DNA of 64,000 bases from Lewinellaceae bacterium (GCA_020636095.1 JACJYN010000003.1:186001-250000); one strand, 5' to 3'; shown: positions 33,874-43,423, counted from the first letter of the stretch. The notes: generated by a model from the sequence alone, not told the origin. Made by a program: numbers and translations.

Positions 33874-35532
33874 CTACTTTACATAAACTGCCTCTCCATT
33901 CACCACCGTCCGCAATACCTCCACCTCTTTAATCCTTTCCGGCGCCACTTCAAAAATATTCTCCGATAGGATCACAAAATCCGCCCGGTAACCCGGTTTC
34001 AATACCCCCAGCCGGCCCTCCTGATAACCGGCATAAGCATTGGCAGCCGTATAGCACCGCAAAGCTTCTTCCACACTGATCTTTTCCTGCGGCATCCAGC
34101 CTTCCGGGTTGGCGCCATCCAGCGTACGGCGGGTGACTGCCGCGTAGATGCCCTCCAGCGGATTGAGCGGGGCCACCGTCCAATCTGAACCAAAGGTAAG
34201 TGGAGCGCCGGCATCCAGCAAAGAGCGAAAAGGGTAGGTCGTTTTAATACGTTCCGGGCCAATGCGCTTTTCTGCCCAACGGCCGTCGTCGATGGCATGG
34301 TAGGGTTGCATGGAAGGAATGACGCCCAGTTCGGCAAAGCGGCCGATAGCTTCACGGGTGAGGTGCTGGGCGTGCTCAATGCGAAAACGGCGGTCCCGCT
34401 GGCCGTTCCGGGCAGCAGCCTCAGCATAGACATTGAGCAGCCAATCGTTGGCGCGGTCGCCGATGGCGTGCACACCGATGTGCAGGCCGGCGGAATCGGC
34501 AGCCAGGATCCATTTGCGCAGTTGAGTCGTATCGTTGACTAACAGGCCGGACGTCTCCGGTTCATCAACGTATGGATCGTAGAACCAGGCGGTGGTGGAA
34601 CCCAGTGAGCCATCAACAAAGCCTTTCAGGGCGCCCCAGCGGAGTACATCATCACCGGTTCCGTTTTCTGCAATATAATCCGCCAGCTTCGCCCAGCTGC
34701 TGATGGGCACGAAGCTGTAGATACGCATGGGCAATTCGCCTTTTTGGTGGGCCCTCTGGTAAGTAGCCAGGTCAGTCCAACCACCAAAACTCCCCACATC
34801 GTGCACCTGGGTGACGCCCAGAGAGAGGGCATGGGTGACGGCCCGCTGCAGGGCTTCATCCAATTCGGCTTCCGTACGATCGGGCAAGATAGCATACACC
34901 ACGCTCATGGCTTCATCTTTGAGGATACCGGTTGGCTCACCGGTTAATGGATTCTTAATAATGGTTCCTCCTTCCGGATCGGGCGTATCGCTGGTGATTC
35001 CTGCCAACTCCAGCACCTGGGTACTGGCAAGGGCCATGTGCCCATCCAGGCGGGAGACAAAAATGGGGTGGCCCCCCGCTATGCTATCGATCCACTCCCG
35101 GCGAGGCAATTCACCGCCCCAGGCCTCGTGGTCCCAATTGCCACCGAGTATCCATCGGCCGTCATTGGGCAGGGTATGGGTAAATTCAGCTAAAAGCCGG
35201 ATGAAATCCTCCGGCGTTTGAGCATCGCGCAGTTCTACACTAGCCAATTGGAAGCCGCCGTCCAGAAAATGGGTGTGGTTATCCATAAACCCTGGCACTA
35301 ATAAACGCCCCTGCACATCCACCAGCTCTGTCTCCGCCCCCTGGTAGGACTGATAATCATCGCCAGCGAAGAGGACCTTGCCATCCTTTATGGCCAGTAC
35401 ACTGGCAGAGGGTTGCTTCGGATCGCCCGTCCAAATGTTGGCATTGTAGTAAATGGTGTCAGCTGAGGGTTTCTCAGATTGACATGCACTGAAGGCCAGC
35501 ATAAAAAAAGCAAGAAAATACGGTAAGCGCAT
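33874..35532 (-). CDS. YtcJ-like metal-dependent amidohydrolase, lipoprotein
   Basis: 552 residues. A lipobox (FFMLAFSAC) at the N-terminus predicts an outer-membrane or periplasmic lipoprotein. The Amidohydro_3 family signature is complete: VPGFMDNHTHFLDGG with the HxH pair, the metal-bridging region around WGALKGFVDGSLGS, GVHAIGDRAND, IEHAQHL and TFGSDWTVAPLNP. Homologues hydrolyse N-acyl or amide bonds; the substrate is not deducible. Monocistronic. Confidence 0.88.
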   Translation of the reverse strand: MRLPYFLAFFMLAFSACQSEKPSADTIYYNANIWTGDPKQPSASVLAIKDGKVLFAGDDYQSYQGAETELVDVQGRLLVPGFMDNHTHFLDGGFQLASVELRDAQTPEDFIRLLAEFTHTLPNDGRWILGGNWDHEAWGGELPRREWIDSIAGGHPIFVSRLDGHMALASTQVLELAGITSDTPDPEGGTIIKNPLTGEPTGILKDEAMSVVYAILPDRTEAELDEALQRAVTHALSLGVTQVHDVGSFGGWTDLATYQRAHQKGELPMRIYSFVPISSWAKLADYIAENGTGDDVLRWGALKGFVDGSLGSTTAWFYDPYVDEPETSGLLVNDTTQLRKWILAADSAGLHIGVHAIGDRANDWLLNVYAEAAARNGQRDRRFRIEHAQHLTREAIGRFAELGVIPSMQPYHAIDDGRWAEKRIGPERIKTTYPFRSLLDAGAPLTFGSDWTVAPLNPLEGIYAAVTRRTLDGANPEGWMPQEKISVEEALRCYTAANAYAGYQEGRLGVLKPGYRADFVILSENIFEVAPERIKEVEVLRTVVNGEAVYVK

Positions 35533-35560
35533 AGGTGTTTTTTTATCTTTAGCTATCTAA

Positions 35561-35752
35561 GATAATCTTTTTCACTTCATTCTTACCGGGTTCATTTCCG
35601 CTCTTGCCCTCAATGATATTGCTCATGGGGCCGAAGCCAACCTAAATATGGAATGGAATGCCGTGAGCGTGAGCTACCTGCTGAACCTCATGTTTATTTT
35701 ACTGGCAATGGGACTACGGTTGAAACGGCGGAAAAGAGCCTTATTACATTAA
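35561..35752 (+). pseudogene. Possible C-terminal fragment of an integral membrane protein
   Basis: An open frame without a start codon reads FHFILTGFISALALNDIAHG, then NAVSVSYLLNLMFILLAMGL and a basic tail KRRKRALLH. One or two transmembrane helices followed by a basic end looks like a real protein C-terminus. Family not recognised. Just after it, TTTTCCACA occurs twice (35808 and 35818). Confidence 0.35.
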
Positions 35753-35830
35753 AGTTTTGTTCAGGGCCAGCTTTTGAAAAAAAGGGATTCGGTTTCATAA
35801 CTGGCTTTTCCACATAGTTTTCCACATGTG

Positions 35831-36928
35831 TTAATTTCTAATCTTTCCAAGCTGATAATCAACGAATAAAATGACCGTCAGCAACAAAAGTGCGAAGGCC
35901 TGATGGAAGACGCCAAGGCCCACCGGGATCATACCAATGGAGTTGACAACGGTTAGTATTCCCAGCAACATTTGAATTACCAACACACTTACCAACAGGT
36001 ACAAACCGGCTTTGAGCAATGGGGAAGGATTCGACTTTATGGCTTTGAAAAAAAACCATAAAACAATGATAGTCAATAGATAAGCTGTTGTTCGATGTAA
36101 TGTTTGTATCAGGGCGGGCATAAAGAGTGCCGAATCGTAATTCACAAAGTTTTCCACAGACCAGCTGGCGCTGTTCAACAGCAGGGCGGGAATGGCTTCT
36201 CCGTTCATATCCGGCCAGGTAGGATAAAAAAGGCCCGCCTTCGTACCGGCCATGATGCCACCCAGCACGATCTGCACCGCCGTCAGCCCGGTGATGGCCC
36301 AACCGGCCGTTCTTAACAGTTGGTTGTGCAAAACCGGCCGTTCCGGCTGAAAGGTTTTAAAAGTCGTCCACAGCAGATAACTGAACAGGATGAGCGCCAG
36401 GGAGAGGTGTATGGTGAGTTTGTAAGCATTGACCCAGGGCCGCTCTATCAGGCCACTGGCCACCATGATCCACCCGAAGGAGGCCACCAGGGCGGCCAAT
36501 AAAAAAACGACGCCCAGCCGCTTTAAAAGTGGTTTATCCACCATGCCTCTCGCCCAGAAGAAACCTAAAGGAATGATGAATACGAACCCCATCAGGCGGG
36601 CCCAAAGCCGGTGAATGTACTCCCAGAAGAAAATAAACTTAAATTCGCTCATGGACATACCCTGGTTGATCTTGGCGTACTGGGGAGTAGCCCGGTAAAG
36701 ATCGAACGCTTCTTCCCATTGCTGAGCATTGAGCGGTGGTAAAGTCCCGGTGACGATCTCCCACTTCGTAATGGAAAGGCCGGAACCCGTCAGCCGGGTG
36801 ATACCGCCTACCACCACTTGCATGAAGATCATAAATAAACCGGCCACCAACCAGGCTTTGACTACGGCAGGATATCTTTTGGGTTGTAAGTTGTCTTTTA
36901 TTGATACGGTATTTGCAATTGCTTCCAT
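35831..36928 (-). CDS. ctaA: Heme A synthase (COX15/CtaA)
   Basis: 365 residues with eight predicted transmembrane helices, the usual plan. It converts heme O to heme A for cytochrome oxidase. The two-repeat structure is visible: VVVGGITRLTGSGLSITKWE with helix histidine WEYIHRLWAR in the first half, and IVLGGIMAGTKAGLFYPTWP with LHRTTAYLL and the late FHQAFA in the second. It is the alpha-proteobacterial/COX15-like type (ITKW, no cysteine pair). ctaB and oxidase genes are not adjacent. Confidence 0.92.
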   Translation of the reverse strand: MEAIANTVSIKDNLQPKRYPAVVKAWLVAGLFMIFMQVVVGGITRLTGSGLSITKWEIVTGTLPPLNAQQWEEAFDLYRATPQYAKINQGMSMSEFKFIFFWEYIHRLWARLMGFVFIIPLGFFWARGMVDKPLLKRLGVVFLLAALVASFGWIMVASGLIERPWVNAYKLTIHLSLALILFSYLLWTTFKTFQPERPVLHNQLLRTAGWAITGLTAVQIVLGGIMAGTKAGLFYPTWPDMNGEAIPALLLNSASWSVENFVNYDSALFMPALIQTLHRTTAYLLTIIVLWFFFKAIKSNPSPLLKAGLYLLVSVLVIQMLLGILTVVNSIGMIPVGLGVFHQAFALLLLTVILFVDYQLGKIRN

Positions 36929-37629
36929 GTCTGTTTTTTGAAACGATTCGTTAGAGTAACAATCCTACAAACTTTTGTTTGGCCACAGCTCGGTAAACAT
37001 TTTTTGCAATGGGGTATTAATAATATATTATAAAAAATTTAAATAAAATCCTGTCATCATTAAGGGTGTTAATATGTGGGGAAATTTTTTCGTTAATCCT
37101 GGGTTAATCCAGTCTTAAGATATTCCATTCGCCATTACACATCTTTTACACATCACTGCCACCTTTCTTTTCTAAGCTTTTGCAAACTTACCCACAGCCT
37201 GTGTAAAAAGCAGGGCCTGGAAAAGTATTTTTATTGTGCCGCCCATCTTTTTATTTTTCGCTGTCAGTAAGTAGGCCCGATATCCCCAGAGAAACCTTCA
37301 TTTTATGAATTTGCATATATAACGAAACGCCGTTGTGGGCCAATGTGGGCCAGCGGGCCGGTTATCAAGGCCTTGGCCCACATTTACTGTGGAAAAGAGG
37401 TTTCGTCAAATTGCTGGTTTTCTTACCTTTAGGGAAGCGCCTGAAAAGGGGTGTGGAAAAGCCAGAAACGAAGCGGCCCAACCCCTTGTTTTTCCAGGAA
37501 GCTTCTGGCCCATGGATTTGTGGTAGAATAAAATTGTGAACGATAGTGCATAAACTTGTTCAGCTCTTGGAGAACGGGCCTGGCAGCTCCGAAAAGCATC
37601 AGCAAGCCTAAACAAAAAAATGGAAACGT
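36929..37629. other. Long AT-rich intergenic region between divergent genes
   Basis: 700 bp without a convincing gene. Bases 37010-37060 are very AT-rich. An 11-bp inverted repeat AATGTGGGCCA (37342) / TGGCCCACATT (37374) is flanked by TGTGGAAAA at 37389 and 37452. Possible DnaA-box-like 9-mers are therefore present, but not enough to call an origin. It probably contains the promoters of ctaA and the SRAP gene. Confidence 0.5.
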
Positions 37630-38307
37630 ATGTGCGGAAGGTTTTCCTTTGTGACTTCACCTGAGAAGATAAAAGAACAAATGGGGGATATAGAGACGGG
37701 CCAGAACCTGCGGCTGAGCTTCAACGTTGCGCCTACCCAGCATTCCTATGTCATCACCAATGAACACCCCGGCCGCCTCGAATACTTGCTTTGGGGCCTG
37801 ATCCCTCACTGGTCGAAAGATGGCAAGAACGCCAGTAAAATGATTAACGCCCGCATGGAAGGCATTGGCGCCAAGCCTTCTTTTCGCGTTCCCCTTCGCC
37901 GCCGCCGCTGCCTGGTGCTGGCCGACAGCTTTTACGAATGGCGGACGGAAGGCGGCAAAAAAACACCCTATCGCATCTTTCGCAAAAACGGAGACCTGTT
38001 GCTCTTTGCCGGTATATGGGATGTATGGTATAAAGACGATTACGCAGTAAAGACTTTTTCCATTATTACCGCACCTCCCAATAAAGAGGTGACGCCGCTT
38101 CACAATCGGATGCCCATGGTGCTCCCCGAACGAGCACAACAGCAACGATGGCTCGAAGAACTGGATATTAGCCAGGTAATGGAACTCCTTCAGCCTCCGC
38201 CGGATGGCATTCTGGAATACTATCAGGTTTCTGATAGAGTAAATTCTGTGAAAAACGACTCCCCCGACCTGCATCAACGCATCGGGGGGCAGCCGACTTT
38301 GTTTTAG
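37630..38307 (+). CDS. SRAP-family abasic-site protein (YedK/HMCES)
   Basis: 225 residues. It forms a thiazolidine crosslink with abasic sites in single-stranded DNA through its N-terminal cysteine. MCGRFSFV gives Cys2 after Met removal. NARMEGI carries the asparagine, ADSFYEWR the catalytic glutamate, and PLHNRMPMVL the active-site histidine; LLWGLIPHWSK is the DNA-binding segment. All conserved residues are present, so it should be active. A 17-bp perfect hairpin follows directly. Confidence 0.93.
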   Translation: MCGRFSFVTSPEKIKEQMGDIETGQNLRLSFNVAPTQHSYVITNEHPGRLEYLLWGLIPHWSKDGKNASKMINARMEGIGAKPSFRVPLRRRRCLVLADSFYEWRTEGGKKTPYRIFRKNGDLLLFAGIWDVWYKDDYAVKTFSIITAPPNKEVTPLHNRMPMVLPERAQQQRWLEELDISQVMELLQPPPDGILEYYQVSDRVNSVKNDSPDLHQRIGGQPTLF

Positions 38308-38350
38308 GTTGCCTGTTGTTCGTTAATGGAACCAACGAACAACAGGCAAC
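38308..38350. terminator. 17-bp perfect hairpin between the SRAP gene and dtd
   Basis: GTTGCCTGTTGTTCGTT and its exact complement with a 9-base loop, starting one base after the SRAP stop and ending 23 bases before the dtd start. No T-tract follows, so it may attenuate or process the transcript instead of ending it. Confidence 0.6.
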
Positions 38351-38373
38351 AAACTCCTATATTTGCCCAAAAC

Positions 38374-38826
38374 ATGCGATTAGTCATCCAGCGAGTTTCT
38401 GAAGCTTCTGTAACGATCGATGGTAATGTGAAATCGGCTATCGGCCCGGGCTTGCTCCTATTACTGGGTATTGAAGATGCTGATACACATGAGGATATTC
38501 AGTGGCTATGTGGAAAAGTGAGCAAACTAAGGGTATTCGATGATGAGGAGGGGGTGATGAACCTATCCGTGCAGGACGTGATGGGTGAACTCCTGGTGGT
38601 CAGCCAGTTCACCCTCCACGCCAGCACCAAAAAAGGCAACCGCCCTTCTTACCTGAGGGCTTCCAGGCCCGATTTCGCCATTCCCATGTACGAGGCTTTT
38701 GTCAAAACACTGGAACAAACCTCCGGCTTGTCCGTCAAAACCGGCGAGTTTGGCGCCATGATGGAAGTGCGCCTCCTCAACGATGGCCCGGTAACCATTC
38801 TCATTGATAGTAAAAATAAGGAATAA
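38374..38826 (+). CDS. dtd: D-aminoacyl-tRNA deacylase
   Basis: About 150 residues from ATG 38374 (MRLVIQRVSEASV is the canonical start; an in-frame ATG at 38326 falls inside the hairpin). It removes D-amino acids from tRNA. The two active-site motifs are SQFTLHASTKKGNRPSY and the cross-subunit LLNDGPVTILID, the latter the Gly-cisPro-type segment (NDGPVT). Start of a short operon: the MazG-like gene begins 1 base after its stop. Confidence 0.95.
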   Translation: MRLVIQRVSEASVTIDGNVKSAIGPGLLLLLGIEDADTHEDIQWLCGKVSKLRVFDDEEGVMNLSVQDVMGELLVVSQFTLHASTKKGNRPSYLRASRPDFAIPMYEAFVKTLEQTSGLSVKTGEFGAMMEVRLLNDGPVTILIDSKNKE

Positions 38827-38827
38827 C

Positions 38828-39166
38828 ATGACCCTACAGGAAGCGCAGCAAACCGTCGACCAGTGGATCAACACCGTCGGAATACGTTATTATAACGAAC
38901 TGACCAACACGGCCATCCTCATGGAAGAGGTAGGAGAAGTGGCCCGCCTGATGGCCCGCCTGTACGGCGAACAGTCTTTTAAAAAAACGGAAGACGCCGC
39001 TAACGCCAAAACCCAGCTGGGCGATGAGATGGCCGATGTGCTCTTCGTACTCATCTGCCTGGCCAATCAAACCGGGGTCGACCTCACAGAAGCGGTGAAA
39101 AAGAACCTCGAAAAGAAAACCAAACGGGATGCGGAGCGGCATGCGGGGAATGAGAAGTTGAGGTGA
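38828..39166 (+). CDS. MazG-like nucleotide pyrophosphohydrolase
   Basis: 112 residues from ATG 38828. All-alpha NTP pyrophosphatase of the MazG/iMazG group, expected to clean the nucleotide pool. Metal ligands are in the pattern ILMEEVGEVARLMARLYGEQ (ExxE) and LGDEMADVLFVLICLANQTG (ExxD). The following helix TEAVKKNLEKKTKRD is family-typical. It abuts dtd by 1 base, forming a tRNA/nucleotide quality-control pair. Confidence 0.88.
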   Translation: MTLQEAQQTVDQWINTVGIRYYNELTNTAILMEEVGEVARLMARLYGEQSFKKTEDAANAKTQLGDEMADVLFVLICLANQTGVDLTEAVKKNLEKKTKRDAERHAGNEKLR

Positions 39167-39243
39167 AGCGAGGTTTTACTGGCGCATGCATGGTTTTGTG
39201 AGAATAAAGTACCGTCATCGGCCCGCGCAAGCCTTACCACAAT

Positions 39244-39942
39244 TCATTCCTCCTCCCTCTTAAACGGCGAATTCTCCTGCTGTTCCTTGATGAGCCGGGT
39301 AGCGATATAAACGCTGGCGCCCAGGAGGAGCAGCGCCATGATCATGAGCTCCTCGTAGTATTCCTGCAGAATAAAGAAATCGTAGACCCCATGTACCATC
39401 ACGGGCACGATCAGGCCCAGGCCAATGAGTTGCCTTTTGGCCGCCCGGGAAAAGGCAAACTTGGAGGATCCGATGAAATACCCCATAATGATGGCAAAGC
39501 AGGCGTGCGCCGGAACGGCGGTGAAGGCGCGCAGCAGCGTGGTCTGGAAGCCAAACTGGCCGGCGTAGAGTACATTTTCCAGGGTGGCGAAGCCCATGGC
39601 GATCATCACGGCGTAGACAATGCCGTCCATGGGTTCATTGAAGAAAGGGCGGGAATAGGGATAGGCCATTAAGGCCAGGTATTTGACCAGCTCTTCCGTT
39701 AGCGCGACCACAATGAAGGAGGAAAAAAGAGTGGCGCCCAGGCTGTCGGTCTCCCCCCAGCCGGAATAGCTGGCCCAGGTTTCAATTTTCAAAACGGGAT
39801 AAGTGACGGCCATGCCGAGGGCAAAAGTGACGGCCAATTGAAGGCGCGACTCCTTCTCGTATTTATCCATCCGGTAGATGTACCAGCAGATGAGCAGGCC
39901 GGGAATAATGGCCAGGCTAAAAATGAGGGCGTCTTCCAGCAT
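39244..39942 (-). CDS. PrsW-family intramembrane metalloprotease
   Basis: About 232 residues from the ATG at 39942, which overlaps the stop of the upstream hydrolase (TGATG), indicating coupled translation. Seven to eight transmembrane helices. The family motifs are ALTEELVKYLAL (EExxK), DGIVYAVMIAMGFATLEN, AHACFAIIMGYF and VMVHGVYDFF, with the metal-binding E, H and H residues. PrsW cleaves anti-sigma factors in Bacillus; a target here is unknown, though an anti-sigma gene exists at 11228. Confidence 0.88.
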   Translation of the reverse strand: MLEDALIFSLAIIPGLLICWYIYRMDKYEKESRLQLAVTFALGMAVTYPVLKIETWASYSGWGETDSLGATLFSSFIVVALTEELVKYLALMAYPYSRPFFNEPMDGIVYAVMIAMGFATLENVLYAGQFGFQTTLLRAFTAVPAHACFAIIMGYFIGSSKFAFSRAAKRQLIGLGLIVPVMVHGVYDFFILQEYYEELMIMALLLLGASVYIATRLIKEQQENSPFKREEE

Positions 39943-40748
39943 CAGGCCCGGGCATTTTCTTCGCAAAACTGCACGAACTGCCGAACGATGCGCTGCGTTT
40001 GCTTGCGAGCTTCGAATAGGCCCATGTGGCCTACTTTTTCCAGAATGTGGATCGAGGCGGCCTGGGGCAGGTGGATTTGTTCTATATTTTCAGGAGGCAC
40101 GGCCTGGTCTTCTTTTCCTATAATAAAAAGAGCCGGGATGCTTAAGCCCTTAAGCGTTGACGTTTCATCCGGCCTTTCGATCATCGCTTTCTGAGCGGCA
40201 ATGATGCCGGCGCTTTTCCCCCGGGCGGCCCGGTACGTTAGCTTTTCTATCAGGAAGGCGTTGCTCTTGGCAAATCGCTGGTTAAAAAGGTTGGGAATGA
40301 GCTGCTTCACGAACAGGGCATGGCCCTGCCGCTGGATGAAGGCTACGCTCTTGCGGCGGTTCTCCTTTTTTTCCTCACTATCGGCATAAGGATGTGAATG
40401 AAAAAGGCCCAGGCCCATCAGCAGTTCCGGGTAGAGGCGGGCAAAGGCCAGGCCTACATATCCGCCCATCGAATGGCCGATGAATACCACCTTGGCCAGG
40501 TTGAGCTTCAGCAGGACAGCGTGTACGGCCTCCGCCATCTGTTCGATGCTTGCATCGGGCAACACTTCCGACTTGCCGAAGCCGGGAAGGTCGATGCGAA
40601 TGACCCGGTAGTTTTCTTCGAGCAAGTCTACCCGGAATTCCTCCCAGATGCTACTGTCTTCGCAAAAACCGTGAAGCAGCACCACAGCGGCGCCTTTGCC
40701 TTCCGTTTTGTAAGCGATTTTTTTATCCTGGTACGTAATAAATTTCAT
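39942..40748 (-). CDS. Alpha/beta hydrolase
   Basis: About 268 residues from the ATG at 40748 (MKFITYQDKKIAYKTEG). The oxyanion segment LLHGFCEDSSIWEEF, nucleophile elbow FIGHSMGGYVGL, acid in FIIGKEDQAVPPENI and histidine in LEKVGHMGLFEA form a full triad. Probably a cytoplasmic esterase or haloperoxidase-like enzyme; the substrate is not evident. The gene starts 10 bases after the glycosyltransferase stop and overlaps PrsW, so the three minus-strand genes form an operon. Confidence 0.88.
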   Translation of the reverse strand: MKFITYQDKKIAYKTEGKGAAVVLLHGFCEDSSIWEEFRVDLLEENYRVIRIDLPGFGKSEVLPDASIEQMAEAVHAVLLKLNLAKVVFIGHSMGGYVGLAFARLYPELLMGLGLFHSHPYADSEEKKENRRKSVAFIQRQGHALFVKQLIPNLFNQRFAKSNAFLIEKLTYRAARGKSAGIIAAQKAMIERPDETSTLKGLSIPALFIIGKEDQAVPPENIEQIHLPQAASIHILEKVGHMGLFEARKQTQRIVRQFVQFCEENARA

Positions 40749-40758
40749 AAAGTAGGCT

Positions 40759-41877
40759 TTAAATGGGATTCTGGGCTGCCAACTGCTCAAGGGCCCGGTC
40801 GTATTCGGTTGCTAAAATACTCCAATCATATTTAGCTACAAAATGCTGATAGGCCGCCTGTCGGCGCATGGCCTCAATCCCGAGAACGGCTTCCCGCAAT
40901 TTAGGGTAAAATTCTTCCTCTTTTTCATACAAGTGCAGAGGTTGCTCCGCTGGAGGGATGTGTTCCGGATACGCCAGCCGGTTGGGCAGAATGGGGAAAC
41001 AGTTGCAGTAAATAGCCTCCACCACACTGCCGCCAAAAAAGTCCTGCCGGCTGGTTACCGGCAGGATATCTGCTTGCCACAGCAAACGCGCATAGGCCGT
41101 GTTGTCTTCCGCATATCCAAAATGAACGATCTCTTCCTTTAGGCGGTGGCGCGCTATTTCAAATATCTCCGGCGATTGCCGGTAGGAGCGGCCCAGGACG
41201 ATTAGCCGAAACGGGATACCCTCTTCTTTCAGGCGGAACAAAGCATTGAAAAAGGCTTCCGGCGCCTTGTCGTACTCCCAGCGGTGGTTCCACAGCAGCG
41301 TGGCTTCCGGGTATTTTTCTGGTTTTTCGCTAAGCCCCAGCGCCCTGAGGTTCATCCCGAGGGGGAGTACATTACTTTTTTTCTCCAATTCCTGGATTCG
41401 GTGCAGTTCCCGGGCGTCCGGAAAGCGCTTCAGAAAAATGGGCAGGCTATCCAGGAAGGACCGGCGGTGAAAATGGGAGTTGAAAAAGACGCGATCGGAA
41501 GCAAGGGCAGAGGTATAGTTGATGAATCCATAATGGTTGTCACGTTGCCTTTCGACATCCACATCCGCCGGCGACCAGGGATAGGTGATCTGATTCTCAT
41601 GAAAATAAGTGATGGCGGGGATGCCGGCGGTGTGCTGCCGGGTAAGCCCCAGGAAGGCGGCCACATCCAGCATGTCAGTTGACAGGAGGAGGTGCGGGCG
41701 CCAGTCCGGTTGGGAGAATTGCCCGGCCAGCGTGACCGCTCCGCCGTGCATGCGCCACTTCCAGTGGCGGCCTTTCAAAGAAAGCAAACGGATGTCGTGA
41801 CGGCTGTGCGACTGATATCCTTCGGCCCATTTTTGATGGCTTCCGGACAGGAATGGCTCAAGAAGTAGTATATTCAT
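40759..41877 (-). CDS. tRNA-queuosine alpha-mannosyltransferase-like protein (QTMAN/GTDC1, DUF3524)
   Basis: 372 residues. The N-terminal DUF3524 part reads MNILLLEPFLSGSHQKWAEG and AITYFHENQITYPW, with VFFNSHFHRRSFLDSLP, then a GT4-type domain LWNHRWEYDKAPEAFF and DFFGGSVVEAIYCNCFPILP. The order and motifs (GSH near the start, YFHENQ..YP, FNS..SFL, NHRWEYDK) are those of animal GTDC1/QTMAN, which mannosylates queuosine in tRNA-Asp. Bacterial function is inferred from the family only. It is the first gene of the operon with the hydrolase and PrsW. Confidence 0.8.
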   Translation of the reverse strand: MNILLLEPFLSGSHQKWAEGYQSHSRHDIRLLSLKGRHWKWRMHGGAVTLAGQFSQPDWRPHLLLSTDMLDVAAFLGLTRQHTAGIPAITYFHENQITYPWSPADVDVERQRDNHYGFINYTSALASDRVFFNSHFHRRSFLDSLPIFLKRFPDARELHRIQELEKKSNVLPLGMNLRALGLSEKPEKYPEATLLWNHRWEYDKAPEAFFNALFRLKEEGIPFRLIVLGRSYRQSPEIFEIARHRLKEEIVHFGYAEDNTAYARLLWQADILPVTSRQDFFGGSVVEAIYCNCFPILPNRLAYPEHIPPAEQPLHLYEKEEEFYPKLREAVLGIEAMRRQAAYQHFVAKYDWSILATEYDRALEQLAAQNPI

Positions 41878-41975
41878 GTTAACAGCGTACTAAATTCGAC
41901 TTTTGGCTATTAGCCTAGCAGCGGATTTTTATATCTTTACTAAAAGGACTAAAAACTATCCTAATTTTAACAATA

Positions 41976-43244
41976 ATGTCGGGTTTTTCTGAACTGAGAA
42001 AGGGATTGTCTAATATCGAGGCGCTCGAACGGGAGTTGAACCTGAAACAACTTCAGATCAACCGGTTATTGAATATTACCCAGGCCATCAATAATAATGT
42101 ATCGGCCGACGGGCTTTTCAATATGTATAAGTCCTTTCTGAGCTGGGAGATCGGAGTAAAAAAAATGGTGTTGTATGTGCGCGATGAGGACAACTGGTCC
42201 TGCGCCTCTTCCATCGGCATCAAGGAGGAATTGCTCACGCCGGATATCAGCAGCTATTTTGAAAAATATACCCGGCTCAACAACGTAGAGGATACCGAAC
42301 ACCCGCTGTTCCGGGAGTTCGATGTAGTCATTCCCGTTCGCCATAAGGACCTCCCGATTGCCTACGTTTTCATCGGTGGCTTCAGCGAAGAAGAAGACAT
42401 GTACAATAAGGTGCAGTTTATCACCACCATCACGAATATCATTGCGGTAGCGATTGAAAACAAGCGGCTGTTTAAGCGGCAGCTGGAGCAGGAGCGCCTG
42501 AAGCGGGAAATGGAGCTGGCCAGTGAGATGCAGCGCATGCTCATCCCCACCAATATGCCCAACAAGCCGGGGTACGAGCTGGCGAGCATTTACAAACCCC
42601 ATTATGGCGTGGGAGGCGATTATTTCGACTTCATCGAATTCGACGATGGCAAGATCGTTTTCTGTGTGGGGGACATTTCCGGGAAAGGCGTCGCCGCCGC
42701 CCTGCTCATGGCCAACTTCCAGGCCAACTTTCATACCCTCATCAATAAAAGGACTGCCCTCGATACCTTCATTCGGGACCTGAACACCTCCGTTAATCTC
42801 ATTACGCAGGGGGAACGTTTCATTACTTTCTTCATCGCCGAATACGATACCGAACGGCAGGCCCTGCGTTACGTCAACGCCGGCCACAACCCTCCCGTAT
42901 TGGTGAATGACGGAGAGCTGCACCTGCTCAACCGTGGATGCACCATCCTGGGGTCTTTCCCTGAACTGCCCGAAGTAGAGGTCGGCTGTGTACCGCTGGA
43001 AGGGGAAGCCATGGTTTTGTCTTTTACCGATGGCCTGACCGACCTGCAAAACGAAGGCGGGGACTATCTCAACGAGGATATGCTATATGGGCTGGTCAGG
43101 AATAATTACAAACTTTCAGCATCCGCCTTCAACCGCCAACTCATGGAACGGCTGGAAATATTCAAGGGAGGAAAAAGTTATCCCGACGATTTTACCGTGC
43201 TCACCTGTAAAATTTTCACTCCGGGGAACAGAAAGCGCTCCTGA
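41976..43244 (+). CDS. SpoIIE-type PP2C phosphatase with GAF-like N-terminal domain
   Basis: 422 residues. A GAF-like sensor domain (residues 20-165) is linked by a coiled coil (FKRQLEQERLKREMELASEM) to a PPM/PP2C phosphatase: GGDYFDFIEFDDGKIVFCVGDISGKGVAAAL holds the first metal aspartates, RYVNAGHNPPVLV, then MVLSFTDGLTDLQN, and PDDFTVL at the end. Such RsbU-like phosphatases act on anti-sigma antagonists in partner switching, but no STAS or RsbW partner is adjacent. Cytoplasmic, monocistronic. Confidence 0.9.
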   Translation: MSGFSELRKGLSNIEALERELNLKQLQINRLLNITQAINNNVSADGLFNMYKSFLSWEIGVKKMVLYVRDEDNWSCASSIGIKEELLTPDISSYFEKYTRLNNVEDTEHPLFREFDVVIPVRHKDLPIAYVFIGGFSEEEDMYNKVQFITTITNIIAVAIENKRLFKRQLEQERLKREMELASEMQRMLIPTNMPNKPGYELASIYKPHYGVGGDYFDFIEFDDGKIVFCVGDISGKGVAAALLMANFQANFHTLINKRTALDTFIRDLNTSVNLITQGERFITFFIAEYDTERQALRYVNAGHNPPVLVNDGELHLLNRGCTILGSFPELPEVEVGCVPLEGEAMVLSFTDGLTDLQNEGGDYLNEDMLYGLVRNNYKLSASAFNRQLMERLEIFKGGKSYPDDFTVLTCKIFTPGNRKRS

Positions 43245-43423
43245 GGCTGAAAAGCGCCGCCAGTCTCTGTTTGAGGCTGTGTTGATCGGCAATTGTCCGC
43301 CTGTCGTCTAACAAATTTCACCATAATCGGCATTGGATCAAACAAAAGCTACCTTTGACAATTGTCTTTATTATAGATTATTGTTTATATTGAGGTATTC
43401 CGCTGGGATAGCTCCAACTATTA

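Noticed and set aside
36929..37629. Replication origin
   Set aside because: AT-rich stretch and a few TGTGGAAAA words, but no cluster of consensus DnaA boxes and no dnaA/dnaN neighbours. GC-skew calculation would be decisive.
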